Source of the DNA: Methylomarinum sp965277025 | GTDB taxonomy: Bacteria > Pseudomonadota > Gammaproteobacteria > Methylococcales > Methylomonadaceae | Length of the DNA stretch: 64,000 nucleotides | Direction of reading: 5' to 3' | Assembly (NCBI GenBank): GCA_965277025.1 | Contig: OZ255706.1 | Coordinates: 1,488,001 to 1,552,000 of the forward strand | Shown: piece after piece, positions 53,939 through 63,680 of the stretch | Layout: the number at the start of each line of letters is the position of its first letter | Position numbering within the stretch: position 1 is the stretch's first letter | Translations under genes and position numbers: made by a program | Notes under the pieces: model-generated | Told to the model about the DNA's origin: nothing | Databases searched by the model: none | Seen by the model: the letters and a program-made list of their open reading frames with translations, nothing else

Positions 53939-55059
53939 GAAGTTACGCATTGACAACAGATCGAAATTTTGGGTTTAAATGATTCATATTTGGCATAAAG
54001 GTGTCGATAAACAAAGCCATAACATCGTTGAATAAATTCCGCTGTACGCTATAGCAATTATTAATCACGTCTGCAAAGCTCAATTTTTGTAATTGAACAA
54101 AGCCACAAATTGCAGAAAAAATATGATTATTTATTGCTCTTTTATTGCGAACCTGGAACCGCTCAATATTACACACCTGCTTTATTGCCCGATGATATTG
54201 CTCAATCTGCCAATGCCTGTCATGTTGTTCGGTAAATGCTTTCTTGTCAAAAACAGCGGTTTTTTCTTCATCAGGTAGTGAACTTATTTAATGGCGAACT
54301 TGTTCTTTCAAGGTCGTCCGAAATAATTTCACATACCCAAAATTTTTGAGCCAAACCATTAAGCCGTCTTCCGGGATTTCTAATTGCCTGACTTGAACCC
54401 ATGAACCTTTTTCAACAGAGACTAATCGATTACCTTCCACTGCAAAGAATAATCCTGTCTGATGATTTCTTGTCAATTTAAGATTATCCACGCAACTGTA
54501 CCAGCTATCTCCTGTTACAAAACCAGGTTCTAGTCCCCAAGCTAATACTTCGGTCAGCATGTCTTGAAAATAGTCATTTTTTGTCTTTCCTTCCGCCTTA
54601 TCGACCACCCGGAAATTCAGTGGTTGGTGTTTTCCTTGAATGTCTGTGTAGTACAACGTGACAAGATTGATTCCCTTGACTGCTCTATGATGTTTTCCCG
54701 ACCAAAAATAACTGACATATGCCATATATTGGCTATAAGGTTTATCAAGAACACTATCGTCAACACTCAAGGTTCCGCCCTTTAAATTCAGGCTTGCGCT
54801 GGCTTCATTGTATAAATCCCGCCCAGTGTAATGCTCCCGATTTAGAAATCGATTTACGCTATCATGTGATATTGACATGACTTCTCCTAATCGTCGACAA
54901 CCAGCTTGTTTCGGCTCACTTAATAAAAAACCAATATACATGGGTAATGTACAGCAGGCTGTTGAGGGGCGTGTTATTTCTCTTATCAAGGTTTGCCTTG
55001 CATTGACTTTGGGATTTTTTAAACCCATAGTTTAACATTGCCTGTCAATGCGTAACTTC
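53939..55059 (-). mobile_element. IS701/IS4-like element A, copy 3
   Basis: An 1121-bp copy with the same ends as copies 1 and 2 and TA on both sides (53937-53938, 55060-55061); the flanks are consistent with a simple insertion. Confidence 0.9.
53943..55028 (-). pseudogene. IS701/IS4-like transposase with a nonsense codon (copy 3)
   Basis: Identical in plan to 18589-19674, but the Tyr codon TAC after KEQVRH is TAA at about 54288-54290, cutting the protein at 246 residues. The remainder (ISSLPDEEKTAVFDKK...) stays in frame to the normal end. The lesion differs from that of copy 2, so the copies were inactivated independently. Confidence 0.88.
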
Positions 55060-55086
55060 TAACCTCTTAACAATAAGAAGAAAAAA

Positions 55087-56338
55087 ATGACTCAAGACAG
55101 CCAGTTTCAGACCAATGTGCTGGAACACTTTATTCCAATACCCCTGGATCGTCTGATTGCAGATTTGATTGAGCAACAGCAATTCGCGGCGGAACAGAAA
55201 ACGCAATTCAAGCATTTCTGCCAATGTTATCAGACCATCCAGCATGCACAGACGCATCGGCATATTCTGCAATTAAAAAAGCTTTACACACCAGTCAACC
55301 CTGACGAAGATTGTTTGATTCATTCAGACTATAAAACAGAATCAAGCCTGAAGGCATTGAAAGTCGAGGTGCTTGCCGTGCTGAGCAAAGCCAATTACCA
55401 GCGCCTTTCGGAGCAGGAATTAAATACCGTACTCAATAAAGTGTCCCCGCATGGTGTTCAGGTTTCAGTTGATTTTGATGATTTTGCCGATATTTTTCTG
55501 ATGTACCGGGGGGCGGCTGTACGCAACATGGAAATTCGCCGTTGGAAAACCTTGTTTCTAAAAAAAGAAACGATGCAAGTACATATTTTTCGGCGCTTGT
55601 TCGTATTGATTCAGCCACAAAATCGACAGCGTTGGATTGACTATTTGGTACAAAAGAAAAATCTGTCGCTACGCAAGGCTGTAAAAAAGGTTGATAAGAC
55701 TTTCAAATCTCTGGGTGTCACGGGTGAAGAAGATGTTGTTTATTTAAAAGTGTTCAAAGATATTCCTCAGGACGATCTCGAAATGTTGTTTCCCAACACC
55801 AGGGTAAAAATTCGCCTGTTTGATAAGATCAAATTGACCATTATGGGGGGGAGGCGGTGCGACCGGCGGGATTATGGCGGGTATCAGTAAGTTCAGCGCT
55901 GCGGTAGACCCTGTTTCCGCGATGATCGCTATTGGCGGCTTGTTGGGCGTGTTATGGCGGCAAATAGCCAAAGTTTTTAGTCAGCGAGCTAAATATCATG
56001 CCATCCTGACTAAAAACCTGTATTTTTACAATCTTGATAATAATATGGGAGCCATTACTTATATTCTCGATGCCGCTGAGGCTGAAGAATGTAAGGAGGC
56101 CTTGCTTGCCTATTGTTTTTTGCTGTTAAAAGGTCCATGCAGTCGGCAGGTGCTGGATCAGGCTATTGAAAATTATTTGTACGACAATTATCAGGCCAAA
56201 ATGGATTTTGAAGTGACAGATGGATTGGCCAAATTATCCGCCGCTGGCCTGTTGCAACAATCAGGCAAAAGCTATCAGGCAGCCCCGCTGGATGAGGCTG
56301 TCAGTCAGTTGACCGAACAATGGCGAAGGCTGCTTTAA
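55087..56338 (+). pseudogene. DUF3754 (TMEM143-like) protein, frameshifted at a G7 run
   Basis: The first part (55087-55844) has the DUF3754-type core (MYRGAAVRNMEIRRWKTLFLKKET, VYLKVFKDIPQDDLEMLFPNTRVKIRLFDKIKLTIMG). At a G7 run (about 55845-55852) the frame is lost; one base fewer gives GGGATGGIMAGISKFSAAVDP and continues to 56338 through YFYNLDNNMGAITYILDAAEAEE, typical of the family, with a membrane segment near SAMIAIGGLLGVLW. Function is unknown for the family. A partner gene follows that has the same kind of lesion. Confidence 0.78.
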
Positions 56339-56458
56339 CTTTATAGATTGTTCCAAAAATTTTAGCATCTTGTCTCCTTCTCCAGAGGGAGAAGGCCGTG
56401 ATGAGGGGAAAAATAAAATCCAAGAACTTTTGGAACGATTAATACTCAGGTAAAAAAC

Positions 56459-57641
56459 ATGGTTAAAAAAAACTCCTCTGTCAAAACAGCTTATCAACGC
56501 GAAGAAGAGCCCGGTTTTATGGAAAAAATCGGTGTCAAATATTACCGTTTTCTGACCCGAAAATCCAGGACAGCCGATCTGGAAAATATCGATATTGACA
56601 AACTTGCGCCAGATACTACCTTGCAAACCCTGGCCAGTAATATCACAGCATTCGCCGCCGTCATCGGTTTCGCTATCGGCGCATTGACGACCTTTGTCAC
56701 CATCTGGGTGGAGTGGACCTATCAGGCCAGTATGGAGACTGTGCCTTATTATTTGTTGTATGGGGGGAACGTTGGCCTTGATGCTGGTGCTGGAAATGTC
56801 GGTATTGTTCTGGCTGGGCTTGAAAACCGTATACAGCCTGGCCTGTCTGACCGGCCATAATCAAACTCAAAAAGGTTCTTGTCTGCCCGGAGATGATGCA
56901 GTTCCCAATATCCTGGCTCGTGCCGCGCTGGAAGTGCCGGATCCGGTGGTTCATTATCTGGGGATCGATCCGTTAAAACATTTATCCAGATCGCGCTTGG
57001 TGTTGATTGCCGCATTGTATAAAACCAAGGTTATACTCAGCAGCATGCTGGTCAAATTTATCCTGATACGTTTGTTTGGCAAAGGGGAAGTACGTTTTGC
57101 CTTCAGTTGGGTGGCTATTCCCATCACCGGTTTCTGGGATGCTTTTACTCTGTATAAAGTTGCCAGAGAGGCGCGTTTACGGTTGTTTGGTAATAAACTG
57201 GCCGAGCATATCGTTACCAACCTGTTGACGGATGACTTTATCGAACAACTCAGTCCCAAGGCGCGGGAAGGCGCAATACGCGCGGTAGCGACCATGATGG
57301 TATTGGCGCAGCACTATCATCCCAATATGTTGGTGCTGTTAATCAAGCTGGCCAATACCTTCGAGGTTGATGAGCAATGTGAATATGACAACTGGGATGA
57401 TTTTCTGGCCTTGCTGGAGGAAGTGGACGCCGATGAACGCTATTTCTTGCTTGACCTGCTGAGTGTTTCAGCGGCTTTTGATGGCCATTTGTCCCGTCTG
57501 GAACAATATCATCTGCCGCAAGCTTTTAAGGAATTGACGGATGTTTACATGGAACGCAGTGAAAAATTGAAAACGCTGTTGTTAAATGGGCAGTTGCATG
57601 CTGCAAAAGAGCTTTGCACCCTGGATTTTAACCCGGGTTGA
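56459..57641 (+). pseudogene. Membrane protein paired with DUF3754, frameshifted at a G6 run
   Basis: The first part has a soluble start and a membrane segment (ITAFAAVIGFAIGALTTFVTIW); at the G6 run near 56761-56767 the frame is lost. Removing one G gives YGGTLALMLVLEMSVLFWLGLKTVYSL and joins the second part (open to 57641), with further membrane segments and a soluble, acidic helical C-terminus (residues after about 290) resembling TerB-like or LBF_2804-type proteins; this likeness is tentative. It lies 120 bases after the DUF3754-type gene and the two probably work together. Confidence 0.65.
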
Positions 57642-57649
57642 TAAACGGC

Positions 57650-59098
57650 TTAGTGGCTGGCTTTACGCAGTTTCTCTTCATTGACAAATTGGCGCAAGCG
57701 CTCATCTAAAATAGCGTTTAGATAGAAATTCATATCCCTGGATTTTTTCGCCAGTTTAATTTGCATGATGGCGGCTTGTGTTTGCCCTGTCGCATATTCA
57801 TATTCAGCCAGGTAACGATGTGATTCTGCCTGATGGCCTAACGCTGCATGAGTTTTTGCCAGCAGTTGGTAATAAACAGGCTGTTTTTTTAACAAGGAAT
57901 CAACGTTTTCCAGCAAGGTTTTAGCTTGTTTGGGTCGGTTGGCAAGCAGCAATGATTGGATGTAAGCCAGTTTAAGTGGTAGATAATTCGGGAACTGATG
58001 AGTGCTTTGCCGGAAATATTTTAATGCAAGCTGATGGTTTTGGGCTTCCATGGCGATTTGGGCCTGCAACAAGGCAAATTGAGGCTGCCGGGGAAATTGA
58101 CGACTGATTTGCTGCGCGATTGTTGCCGCCTGCTGAAATTTTCGTTGTTTTAACTGAATCAGGCTCAGGCCATAAGCGGCGACGGCTTTTTGCCAGGCTG
58201 TTCCCTGATGCTGGCGAATGGTGAAATATTTCAATGTCTGATCCAGATCTTCGCTGGTGATGACTCTCAGTTTCGCACGGGTCAGATTGTAGTCGTGAGA
58301 ATCGGGATATTGACGATAGGGATAGGTATCTGCTCTGCCACGGGTGTCGGCGATACGCGAAGCCGATACCGGGTGGGTGCGCAGAAATTCAGGGATGTTT
58401 TGTCCATAAAAGCGACTGGATTGCTGCAGACGTTCGAAAAAAACCGGCATGCTGCGTGGGTCATATTCAGATTTTGACAGAATTTGCATGCCAATTCGAT
58501 CCGCTTCTTTTTCATTGTCACGGGTGAAGTTGATTTGAAACTGGGTGCTGCCGGCTTGCACCGCCATGATTGCCGCTTGACCCACTGCGGGAGACTGTGT
58601 ACCGATCAATATCGCCGCCAGTGCCGCCGCCGCCATTGGCAGCGTCATGCGTTTGGCCGCTTCAAAGGCGCGATATAAATGACGCTGGGTAACGTGAGCA
58701 ATTTCGTGTCCAATTACCGAAGCGAGCTCGCTTTCATTTTCAGTCAACAGAATCAAGCCGGAATTGACGCCAATATACCCGCCAGGGCCTGCGAAAGCGT
58801 TGATGGTTTTGTCCAGCACAACAAAAAAATGAAAAGGATAGCCGGGGCTATCGCTATGGCTGACCAGCCTGTTACCCAGGTTTTCAATATAATGTTGAAT
58901 TTCAGCATCTTGATTGATTTGCACCCGGTTATGCAAACTACGGAAAAAGGCCGCACTAAATTCCTGTTCCTGTTTAGGCGAAATCAAAGCACCCGAGCTG
59001 TCACCCATATCAGGCAAGGTAATGTTTTCCAGTTCTGTTGCCTGCACAGATAGATTTAACAATCCCCCTATGATGACTGGATAAAGACGAAATTTCAT
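57650..59098 (-). CDS. bepA: BepA-like M48 metalloprotease with TPR repeats
   Basis: A periplasmic protease/chaperone for outer-membrane protein assembly (BepA/YfgC family). A signal peptide (RLYPVIIGGLLNLSVQA) is followed by the M48 catalytic domain with HEIAH at residues 131-135 and the third zinc-ligand region DNEKEADRIG, then a TPR-rich C-terminal half from about residue 285. The 482-residue length is normal. It ends nine bases from the convergent membrane-protein gene. rlmKL lies upstream in the same direction. Confidence 0.92.
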   Translation of the reverse strand: MKFRLYPVIIGGLLNLSVQATELENITLPDMGDSSGALISPKQEQEFSAAFFRSLHNRVQINQDAEIQHYIENLGNRLVSHSDSPGYPFHFFVVLDKTINAFAGPGGYIGVNSGLILLTENESELASVIGHEIAHVTQRHLYRAFEAAKRMTLPMAAAALAAILIGTQSPAVGQAAIMAVQAGSTQFQINFTRDNEKEADRIGMQILSKSEYDPRSMPVFFERLQQSSRFYGQNIPEFLRTHPVSASRIADTRGRADTYPYRQYPDSHDYNLTRAKLRVITSEDLDQTLKYFTIRQHQGTAWQKAVAAYGLSLIQLKQRKFQQAATIAQQISRQFPRQPQFALLQAQIAMEAQNHQLALKYFRQSTHQFPNYLPLKLAYIQSLLLANRPKQAKTLLENVDSLLKKQPVYYQLLAKTHAALGHQAESHRYLAEYEYATGQTQAAIMQIKLAKKSRDMNFYLNAILDERLRQFVNEEKLRKASH

Positions 59099-59130
59099 GG
59101 TTTATGGGACTTTGTGCGAAGCTATTAGTT

Positions 59131-61323
59131 TCAGCCGGTTTGTTTTTGAATTTTCCAGCAATAATGAATTTTCAGATTGCGGCTGAAATCCTCAGGAATG
59201 GTTTTACGACTGATATCTTCGATTGCCAGTGAGGTTAATGCTTCCCTGTCCAGCTTGAAACGGCGAAAATTGGTGGAAAAATACAAAATGCCATGATCGG
59301 CGAGCAGTGCGGCGGCCTGTTCGATCAGTTTGACATGATCCCGTTGCACATCAAACGCTTCGTCCATGCGTTTGGAATTGGAAAAGGTCGGCGGGTCGAG
59401 AAAAATCAAATCAAATTTTTCCGCCTGCTTGTCTTGTGATTGTTGCGCCAGCCATTCCATGCAATCGGCGCGGATCAGGCGGTGATCGCCACTGATTTTG
59501 TTCAGGTCAAAATTACGCTTGGCCCAGTCCAGATAAGTGTTGGACATGTCGATGCTGACCGATGCGCGGGCGCCACCCTTGATGGCGTGCACACTGGCGG
59601 TGGCGGTGTAACAAAACAAGTTCAAAAAGCGTTTATCTTTAGCTTGTTGCTGAATGTTCAAACGCATCGGCCGGTGATCGAGAAACAGGCCGGTATCCAG
59701 ATAATCTTCGAAATTTACCCAAAAGCGGCAGCCATGCTCTTCCACCACATAAAAATGGCCGGTTTCGGCTTGTTTTTGGTATTGTTGCGTACTTTTTTGC
59801 CGGCGACGGATTTTCAAGTAAATCTGATCGGGTTCTATCTGCAACACCCTGGGGAGTTCAGCCAGAATGCCGGCCAGTCGTTCGTTGGCCTTTTGTTCTG
59901 AAATGCTTTTTGGCGGCTCGTATTCCTGAACATGCACACGCAATGCATCGCAAAGATAAACATCGACGGCAACCGCATATTCCGGTAAATCCGCATCATA
60001 TAAATGATAGGCATCAATCTGGTTTTGCCGGGCCCATTTGCGCATTTTTTTCAGGTTTTTGCGCAAACGGTTGGCGAACATCTCCGCCTGTTGAGATTGA
60101 CTGGCTTGCCGGATTTGCGTCAGCCGATCCTGCTGGGATTGGGGTTTGGGGGTAAAAAAAGCCGATTGCTGAATATCGAAACGCAATAATTTACATTCCA
60201 GCGCGCCATTATAAAAGGTAACAGGTTTTTTGGAACGGATGCCTAACCGGAAACCCAGCTCCGGATTGCTGATGATCAACGCGGCTTGCCAGCCTTGAAA
60301 ATGGTTTTTCAAGGTAGCCCCTAACTGCCGATAAAGTTCGGCCGTTTCCGCTTCATCGCCAAGACGCTCGCCATAAGGTGGGTTACTGATCAGCAAACCC
60401 TTGGGCCAGCTGTCAGCCGGTTTCGCCTGGCCAATATCACGTTTTTCTATGTGAATGACTGCTTCGAGTCCGGCATTTCTGGCATGCTGCAAGGCAGTGG
60501 CGACGCTACGGCGGTTTTGGTCAAAGCCGACGATCACCGGCATATTTTGCATGCCCGCCGCTTTGCGTTGATGGGCGTCTTCGATCAGCACTTCCCAAAG
60601 GGTCGCATCGTGTTTTTTCCAGCGCAGAAATGCAAAATAGTCGCGCAGCAAACCGGGGGCGAAATCGGCCGCAATCATGGCAGCTTCCGTCAATATCGTT
60701 CCGGAGCCACACATCGGATCGATCAGACTGCCTTGTTGCTTAGCGATTTCAGGCCAGCCGCTGCGAATCAACAGGGCGGCGGCCAGGTTTTCCTTCATCG
60801 GCGCGGCGATCGTGGTATCCCGATAACCGCGTTTATGCAGACTGTCGCCGGATAAATCCAGGCTCAAGGTTGCCTGCTTGCCGTCCAGATAAACATTGAT
60901 GCGGATATCCGGCCGCTCTTTGTCGATATTCGGGCGTTTGTGAAACTTACTGCGCATCTGGTCGACAATCGCGTCTTTGACTTTCAACGCGCCAAAATGG
61001 GTATGGGTGATGGCTTTGTTGTGTCTGGCGTTAAAATCAACCGCAAAGCTGCCATCCGGTTTTACATGCTCGAACCAGTTGATTTGCTTGACACCATGAT
61101 ACAAATCATCCTGCGAATTTACGTCAAACTGAGCCAGCCGCAATAACAAACGATTCGCAGTGCGCGACCATAAACAAACACGATAGGCTGTCTCCAAATC
61201 CCCCTGAAAGGAGACGCCAGCCACAGTCAGGCGAATATCCTGCCCGCCTAAAGCGCTAATTTCATCGGCGAGCAAATTTTCCATCGCCTTGGGCGTGGTG
61301 GCGAACAGCGGATAGAGAGTCAT
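59131..61323 (-). CDS. rlmKL: Bifunctional 23S rRNA methyltransferase RlmKL
   Basis: One polypeptide of 730 residues modifies 23S rRNA at G2445 (m2G, RlmL part) and G2069 (m7G, RlmK part). The N-terminal THUMP region (LFATTPKAMENLLADEI) and RlmL motifs (DPMCGSGTILTEAAMIA, LLISNPPYGERLGDE) are followed by the RlmK half with FLNLFCYTATASVHA and DLIFLDPPTFSNSKRM. The gene has the usual fused form of Gammaproteobacteria. Divergent from pqqA across a 235-bp region. Confidence 0.96.
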   Translation of the reverse strand: MTLYPLFATTPKAMENLLADEISALGGQDIRLTVAGVSFQGDLETAYRVCLWSRTANRLLLRLAQFDVNSQDDLYHGVKQINWFEHVKPDGSFAVDFNARHNKAITHTHFGALKVKDAIVDQMRSKFHKRPNIDKERPDIRINVYLDGKQATLSLDLSGDSLHKRGYRDTTIAAPMKENLAAALLIRSGWPEIAKQQGSLIDPMCGSGTILTEAAMIAADFAPGLLRDYFAFLRWKKHDATLWEVLIEDAHQRKAAGMQNMPVIVGFDQNRRSVATALQHARNAGLEAVIHIEKRDIGQAKPADSWPKGLLISNPPYGERLGDEAETAELYRQLGATLKNHFQGWQAALIISNPELGFRLGIRSKKPVTFYNGALECKLLRFDIQQSAFFTPKPQSQQDRLTQIRQASQSQQAEMFANRLRKNLKKMRKWARQNQIDAYHLYDADLPEYAVAVDVYLCDALRVHVQEYEPPKSISEQKANERLAGILAELPRVLQIEPDQIYLKIRRRQKSTQQYQKQAETGHFYVVEEHGCRFWVNFEDYLDTGLFLDHRPMRLNIQQQAKDKRFLNLFCYTATASVHAIKGGARASVSIDMSNTYLDWAKRNFDLNKISGDHRLIRADCMEWLAQQSQDKQAEKFDLIFLDPPTFSNSKRMDEAFDVQRDHVKLIEQAAALLADHGILYFSTNFRRFKLDREALTSLAIEDISRKTIPEDFSRNLKIHYCWKIQKQTG

Positions 61324-61472
61324 GGATTTTAGTGTGTGATAGCAACAGGAGCGTTATTTTACTGTATCCGTCTTGAGCTTGTAAGCTAAGTGTAAATTGT
61401 ATTTCCATTTTGCGGGCGCTGACAAAGCATGGATGATTTTTTCAGCTCTTCCTTAATTATCCGGCTTGGAAT

Positions 61473-61501
61473 TTGCCAAAAAAAAATCTTCGTCGTATAC
61501 T
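61473..61501 (+). promoter_or_regulatory. Probable sigma-70 promoter of the pqq operon
   Basis: TTGCCA at 61473-61478 and TATACT at 61496-61501 are spaced by 17 bases. This would start transcription near 61508, about 50 bases before pqqA. The match to the sigma-70 consensus is good in both boxes. Confidence 0.65.
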
Positions 61502-61506
61502 TCCAA

Positions 61507-61528
61507 CTAGCTTACTTGATCAAGCTAG
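61507..61528 (+). promoter_or_regulatory. Leader hairpin before pqqA
   Basis: CTAGCTT and AAGCTAG form a 7-bp stem around ACTTGATC. It begins at the predicted transcript start, so it would cap the mRNA 5' end (stability) or, as DNA, be an operator; the choice is open. Confidence 0.5.
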
Positions 61529-61558
61529 CTTAAATAAAAAACTTCTGGAGGTAATACA

Positions 61559-61633
61559 ATGAAATGGGAAACACCAGCTTACACTGATCTGCGTTTCGGT
61601 TTTGAAGTCACTATGTACATCTATAACCGTTAA
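61559..61633 (+). CDS. pqqA: PQQ precursor peptide PqqA
   Basis: A 24-residue peptide (MKWETPAYTDLRFGFEVTMY, then IYNR) whose Glu and Tyr in the conserved E-x-x-x-Y pattern (FEVTMY) become linked to form the backbone of pyrroloquinoline quinone. GGAGGT lies seven bases upstream. It precedes pqqB-E, in the standard order. PQQ is the cofactor of methanol dehydrogenase and other periplasmic dehydrogenases. Confidence 0.97.
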   Translation: MKWETPAYTDLRFGFEVTMYIYNR

Positions 61634-61649
61634 GCTTGGGTTACTGTGG

Positions 61650-61681
61650 AAAAAAGGGGTCTTTCAAGGCCCCTTTTTTTT
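61650..61681 (+). terminator. Rho-independent terminator/attenuator after pqqA
   Basis: AAAAAAGGGG pairs with CCCCTTTTTT around a short loop, ending in a T8 run. As it lies between pqqA and pqqB, it should make the pqqA transcript more abundant than the downstream genes, fitting its role as substrate. Confidence 0.85.
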
Positions 61682-61741
61682 GCCTGAAAGTTTTGAATCC
61701 CGTATCATTTGATTTTTAATTTTGCATTACAGACATTATTT

Positions 61742-62653
61742 ATGAAAATCAGAGTGCTTGGAGCCGGAGCCGGTGGCGGTTTTCCGCAATGGAATTGTAA
61801 TTGTCATAATTGTCACAGGCTACGACACAAGGAAATGAATGGCGTGGCCAGAACGCAATCGTCGATTGCAGTAAGCAGTGATGACAGAAACTGGGTTTTG
61901 TTCAATACCTCGCCGGATATTCGTCAGCAGCTTGAAGCCTTTCCGGCTATTCAGCCTAAAGAAGGTGTACGGGATACCGGTATCAAGGCCATTATTCTGA
62001 TTGACAGCCAGATCGATCATACAACAGGTATGTTAATGCTGCGGGAAGGCAAGCCGCTGGATGTTTATTGCACCGACATGGTCAGGCAGGATTTGAGCAC
62101 CGGTTTTCCCATTTTTAAAATGCTGGAAGATTATTGTACCGTCAATCATCATCCGATTCCTTGTGATGGCAGCAGTTTCACTATCCCAGGCATCGAGGAT
62201 CTGCGTTTTTACAGTCACGCTCTGAAAAGCAAAGCGCCACCTTATTCGCCGCATCGGCATGATCCACATGAGGGCGATAATGTTGGTGTCATCATCGAAC
62301 AAATCTCCACAGGCAAAAAGGTTTATTATTCGCCCGGCCTGGGTGAAATAGAGCCCCATGTGATGGCAGCCATGCAGGCGGCCGATTGCGTGATGGTTGA
62401 TGGCACATTCTGGACCGATGACGAAATGTGTACGCAGAATATCAGCCCCAAACGCGCCCGGGAAATCGGTCATTTACCGCAATCCGGGCCTGGTGGAATG
62501 GTCGAAGTGCTTAATGGAATTGAACAAACCCGCAAGATTTTGATTCATATCAATAATACCAATCCAATTTTAGACGAAGATTCAGCGCAGCGAAAAATAC
62601 TGGATGAAGCCGGTATCGAGGTGGCCTTTGATGGCATGGAAATCAATTTATAA
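61742..62653 (+). CDS. pqqB: PQQ biosynthesis protein PqqB
   Basis: A metallo-beta-lactamase-fold protein of PQQ biosynthesis, implicated in tyrosine-hydroxylation steps. The start MKIRVLGAGAGGGFPQWNCNCHNC with its Cys-rich segment is typical. Further markers are SSIAVSSDDRNWVLFNTSPDIRQQL, DSQIDHTTGMLMLREG and YSPGLGEIEP. The start is ATG 61742 (303 residues, a normal length); an upstream TTG at 61709 adds 11 unconserved residues. pqqC follows after 11 bases. Confidence 0.97.
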   Translation: MKIRVLGAGAGGGFPQWNCNCHNCHRLRHKEMNGVARTQSSIAVSSDDRNWVLFNTSPDIRQQLEAFPAIQPKEGVRDTGIKAIILIDSQIDHTTGMLMLREGKPLDVYCTDMVRQDLSTGFPIFKMLEDYCTVNHHPIPCDGSSFTIPGIEDLRFYSHALKSKAPPYSPHRHDPHEGDNVGVIIEQISTGKKVYYSPGLGEIEPHVMAAMQAADCVMVDGTFWTDDEMCTQNISPKRAREIGHLPQSGPGGMVEVLNGIEQTRKILIHINNTNPILDEDSAQRKILDEAGIEVAFDGMEINL

Positions 62654-62664
62654 AGAGAAAAAAC

Positions 62665-63399
62665 ATGAGTTGTTGCGGAGACGATAAAAAGCCCTGGTCA
62701 AGGGAAGAATTTGAAGCGCAGTTAAGGGCGATGGAGAAGTATTATCATATTCACCATCCCATGCATACCCTGATGAATGAAGGGAAGCTGAGCAAATCCC
62801 AGTTACAGGGGTGGGTGGCAAACAGGTATTATTACCAGATCATGATTCCGATCAAGGATGCCAATATTCTGGCCAACTGTCCAGACCGTAAGACCCGCGC
62901 GATCTGGATTCAACGCATCCTGGATCACGATGGCAGTCCTGATGATCCCGGCGGTATCGAAGTCTGGATTCAATTAGGCCAGGCCGTTGGTTTGACGCGC
63001 GAGGAAATCACCTCGCAGCAACATGTTTTGCCAGGGGTGCGTTTTGCCGTCGATGCCTATGTCAATTTTGCCCGGCGGGCAGACTGGAAAGAGGCGGCCA
63101 GTTCGTCATTGACGGAATTGTTCGCCCCCAAAATTCATCAGCAACGTCTGGATAACTGGCCTGAGCTTTATCCCTGGGTGGAAGATGAAGGCTATACCTA
63201 TTTCCGCAAGCGCTTGTCGGAAGCGCGGCGTGATGTCGAACATGGCCTGGAGATCACTCTGGATTGGTGTAAAACACGCGAACAACAAGACCGCATGCTG
63301 GAAATTCTGAAATTCAAGCTGGATGTGCTGTGGACTATGGCGGATGCCATGTATATGGCCTATGTCACAGAAATGCCGCCATATTTTAATGTTAAATAG
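62665..63399 (+). CDS. pqqC: Pyrroloquinoline-quinone synthase PqqC
   Basis: The enzyme catalyses the last ring closure and eight-electron oxidation in PQQ formation without cofactor. It is all helical; marks of the family are YYHIHHPMHTLMNEGKLS, GWVANRYYYQIMIPIKDANI, RILDHDG and QQHVLPGVRFAVDAYVNF. Length 244 residues, normal. pqqD starts nine bases on. Confidence 0.97.
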   Translation: MSCCGDDKKPWSREEFEAQLRAMEKYYHIHHPMHTLMNEGKLSKSQLQGWVANRYYYQIMIPIKDANILANCPDRKTRAIWIQRILDHDGSPDDPGGIEVWIQLGQAVGLTREEITSQQHVLPGVRFAVDAYVNFARRADWKEAASSSLTELFAPKIHQQRLDNWPELYPWVEDEGYTYFRKRLSEARRDVEHGLEITLDWCKTREQQDRMLEILKFKLDVLWTMADAMYMAYVTEMPPYFNVK

Positions 63400-63407
63400 G
63401 ATAAACC

Positions 63408-63680
63408 ATGGCTTTGGATAGCGAACAACCGATAAGTTTTTCACCGTTGCATCGCTTGCAGTGGGAAGAGGCTCAACAACGCTATATTATTTTATATCCC
63501 GAAGGGATGGTTGAGCTGAATCAAAGCTCGGCCGAAATTCTCAAGCTATGCGATGGCGAGCGAAAGTTGGCCGATATTGTGGCAGAGTTGGAGCAGAAGT
63601 TTTCCACTTCAGGGTTAATGGATGATATTCGTCAATTTTTGGAAATAGCACTGCAAAATGGCTGGATCAAGCAATCTTAA
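63408..63680 (+). CDS. pqqD: PQQ peptide chaperone PqqD
   Basis: A 90-residue RiPP recognition protein that holds PqqA for PqqE. Family marks: QWEEAQQRYIILYPEGMVELNQSSAEIL, DGERKLADIV. Its end overlaps the pqqE start by 23 bases, indicating coupled translation. Confidence 0.96.
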   Translation: MALDSEQPISFSPLHRLQWEEAQQRYIILYPEGMVELNQSSAEILKLCDGERKLADIVAELEQKFSTSGLMDDIRQFLEIALQNGWIKQS

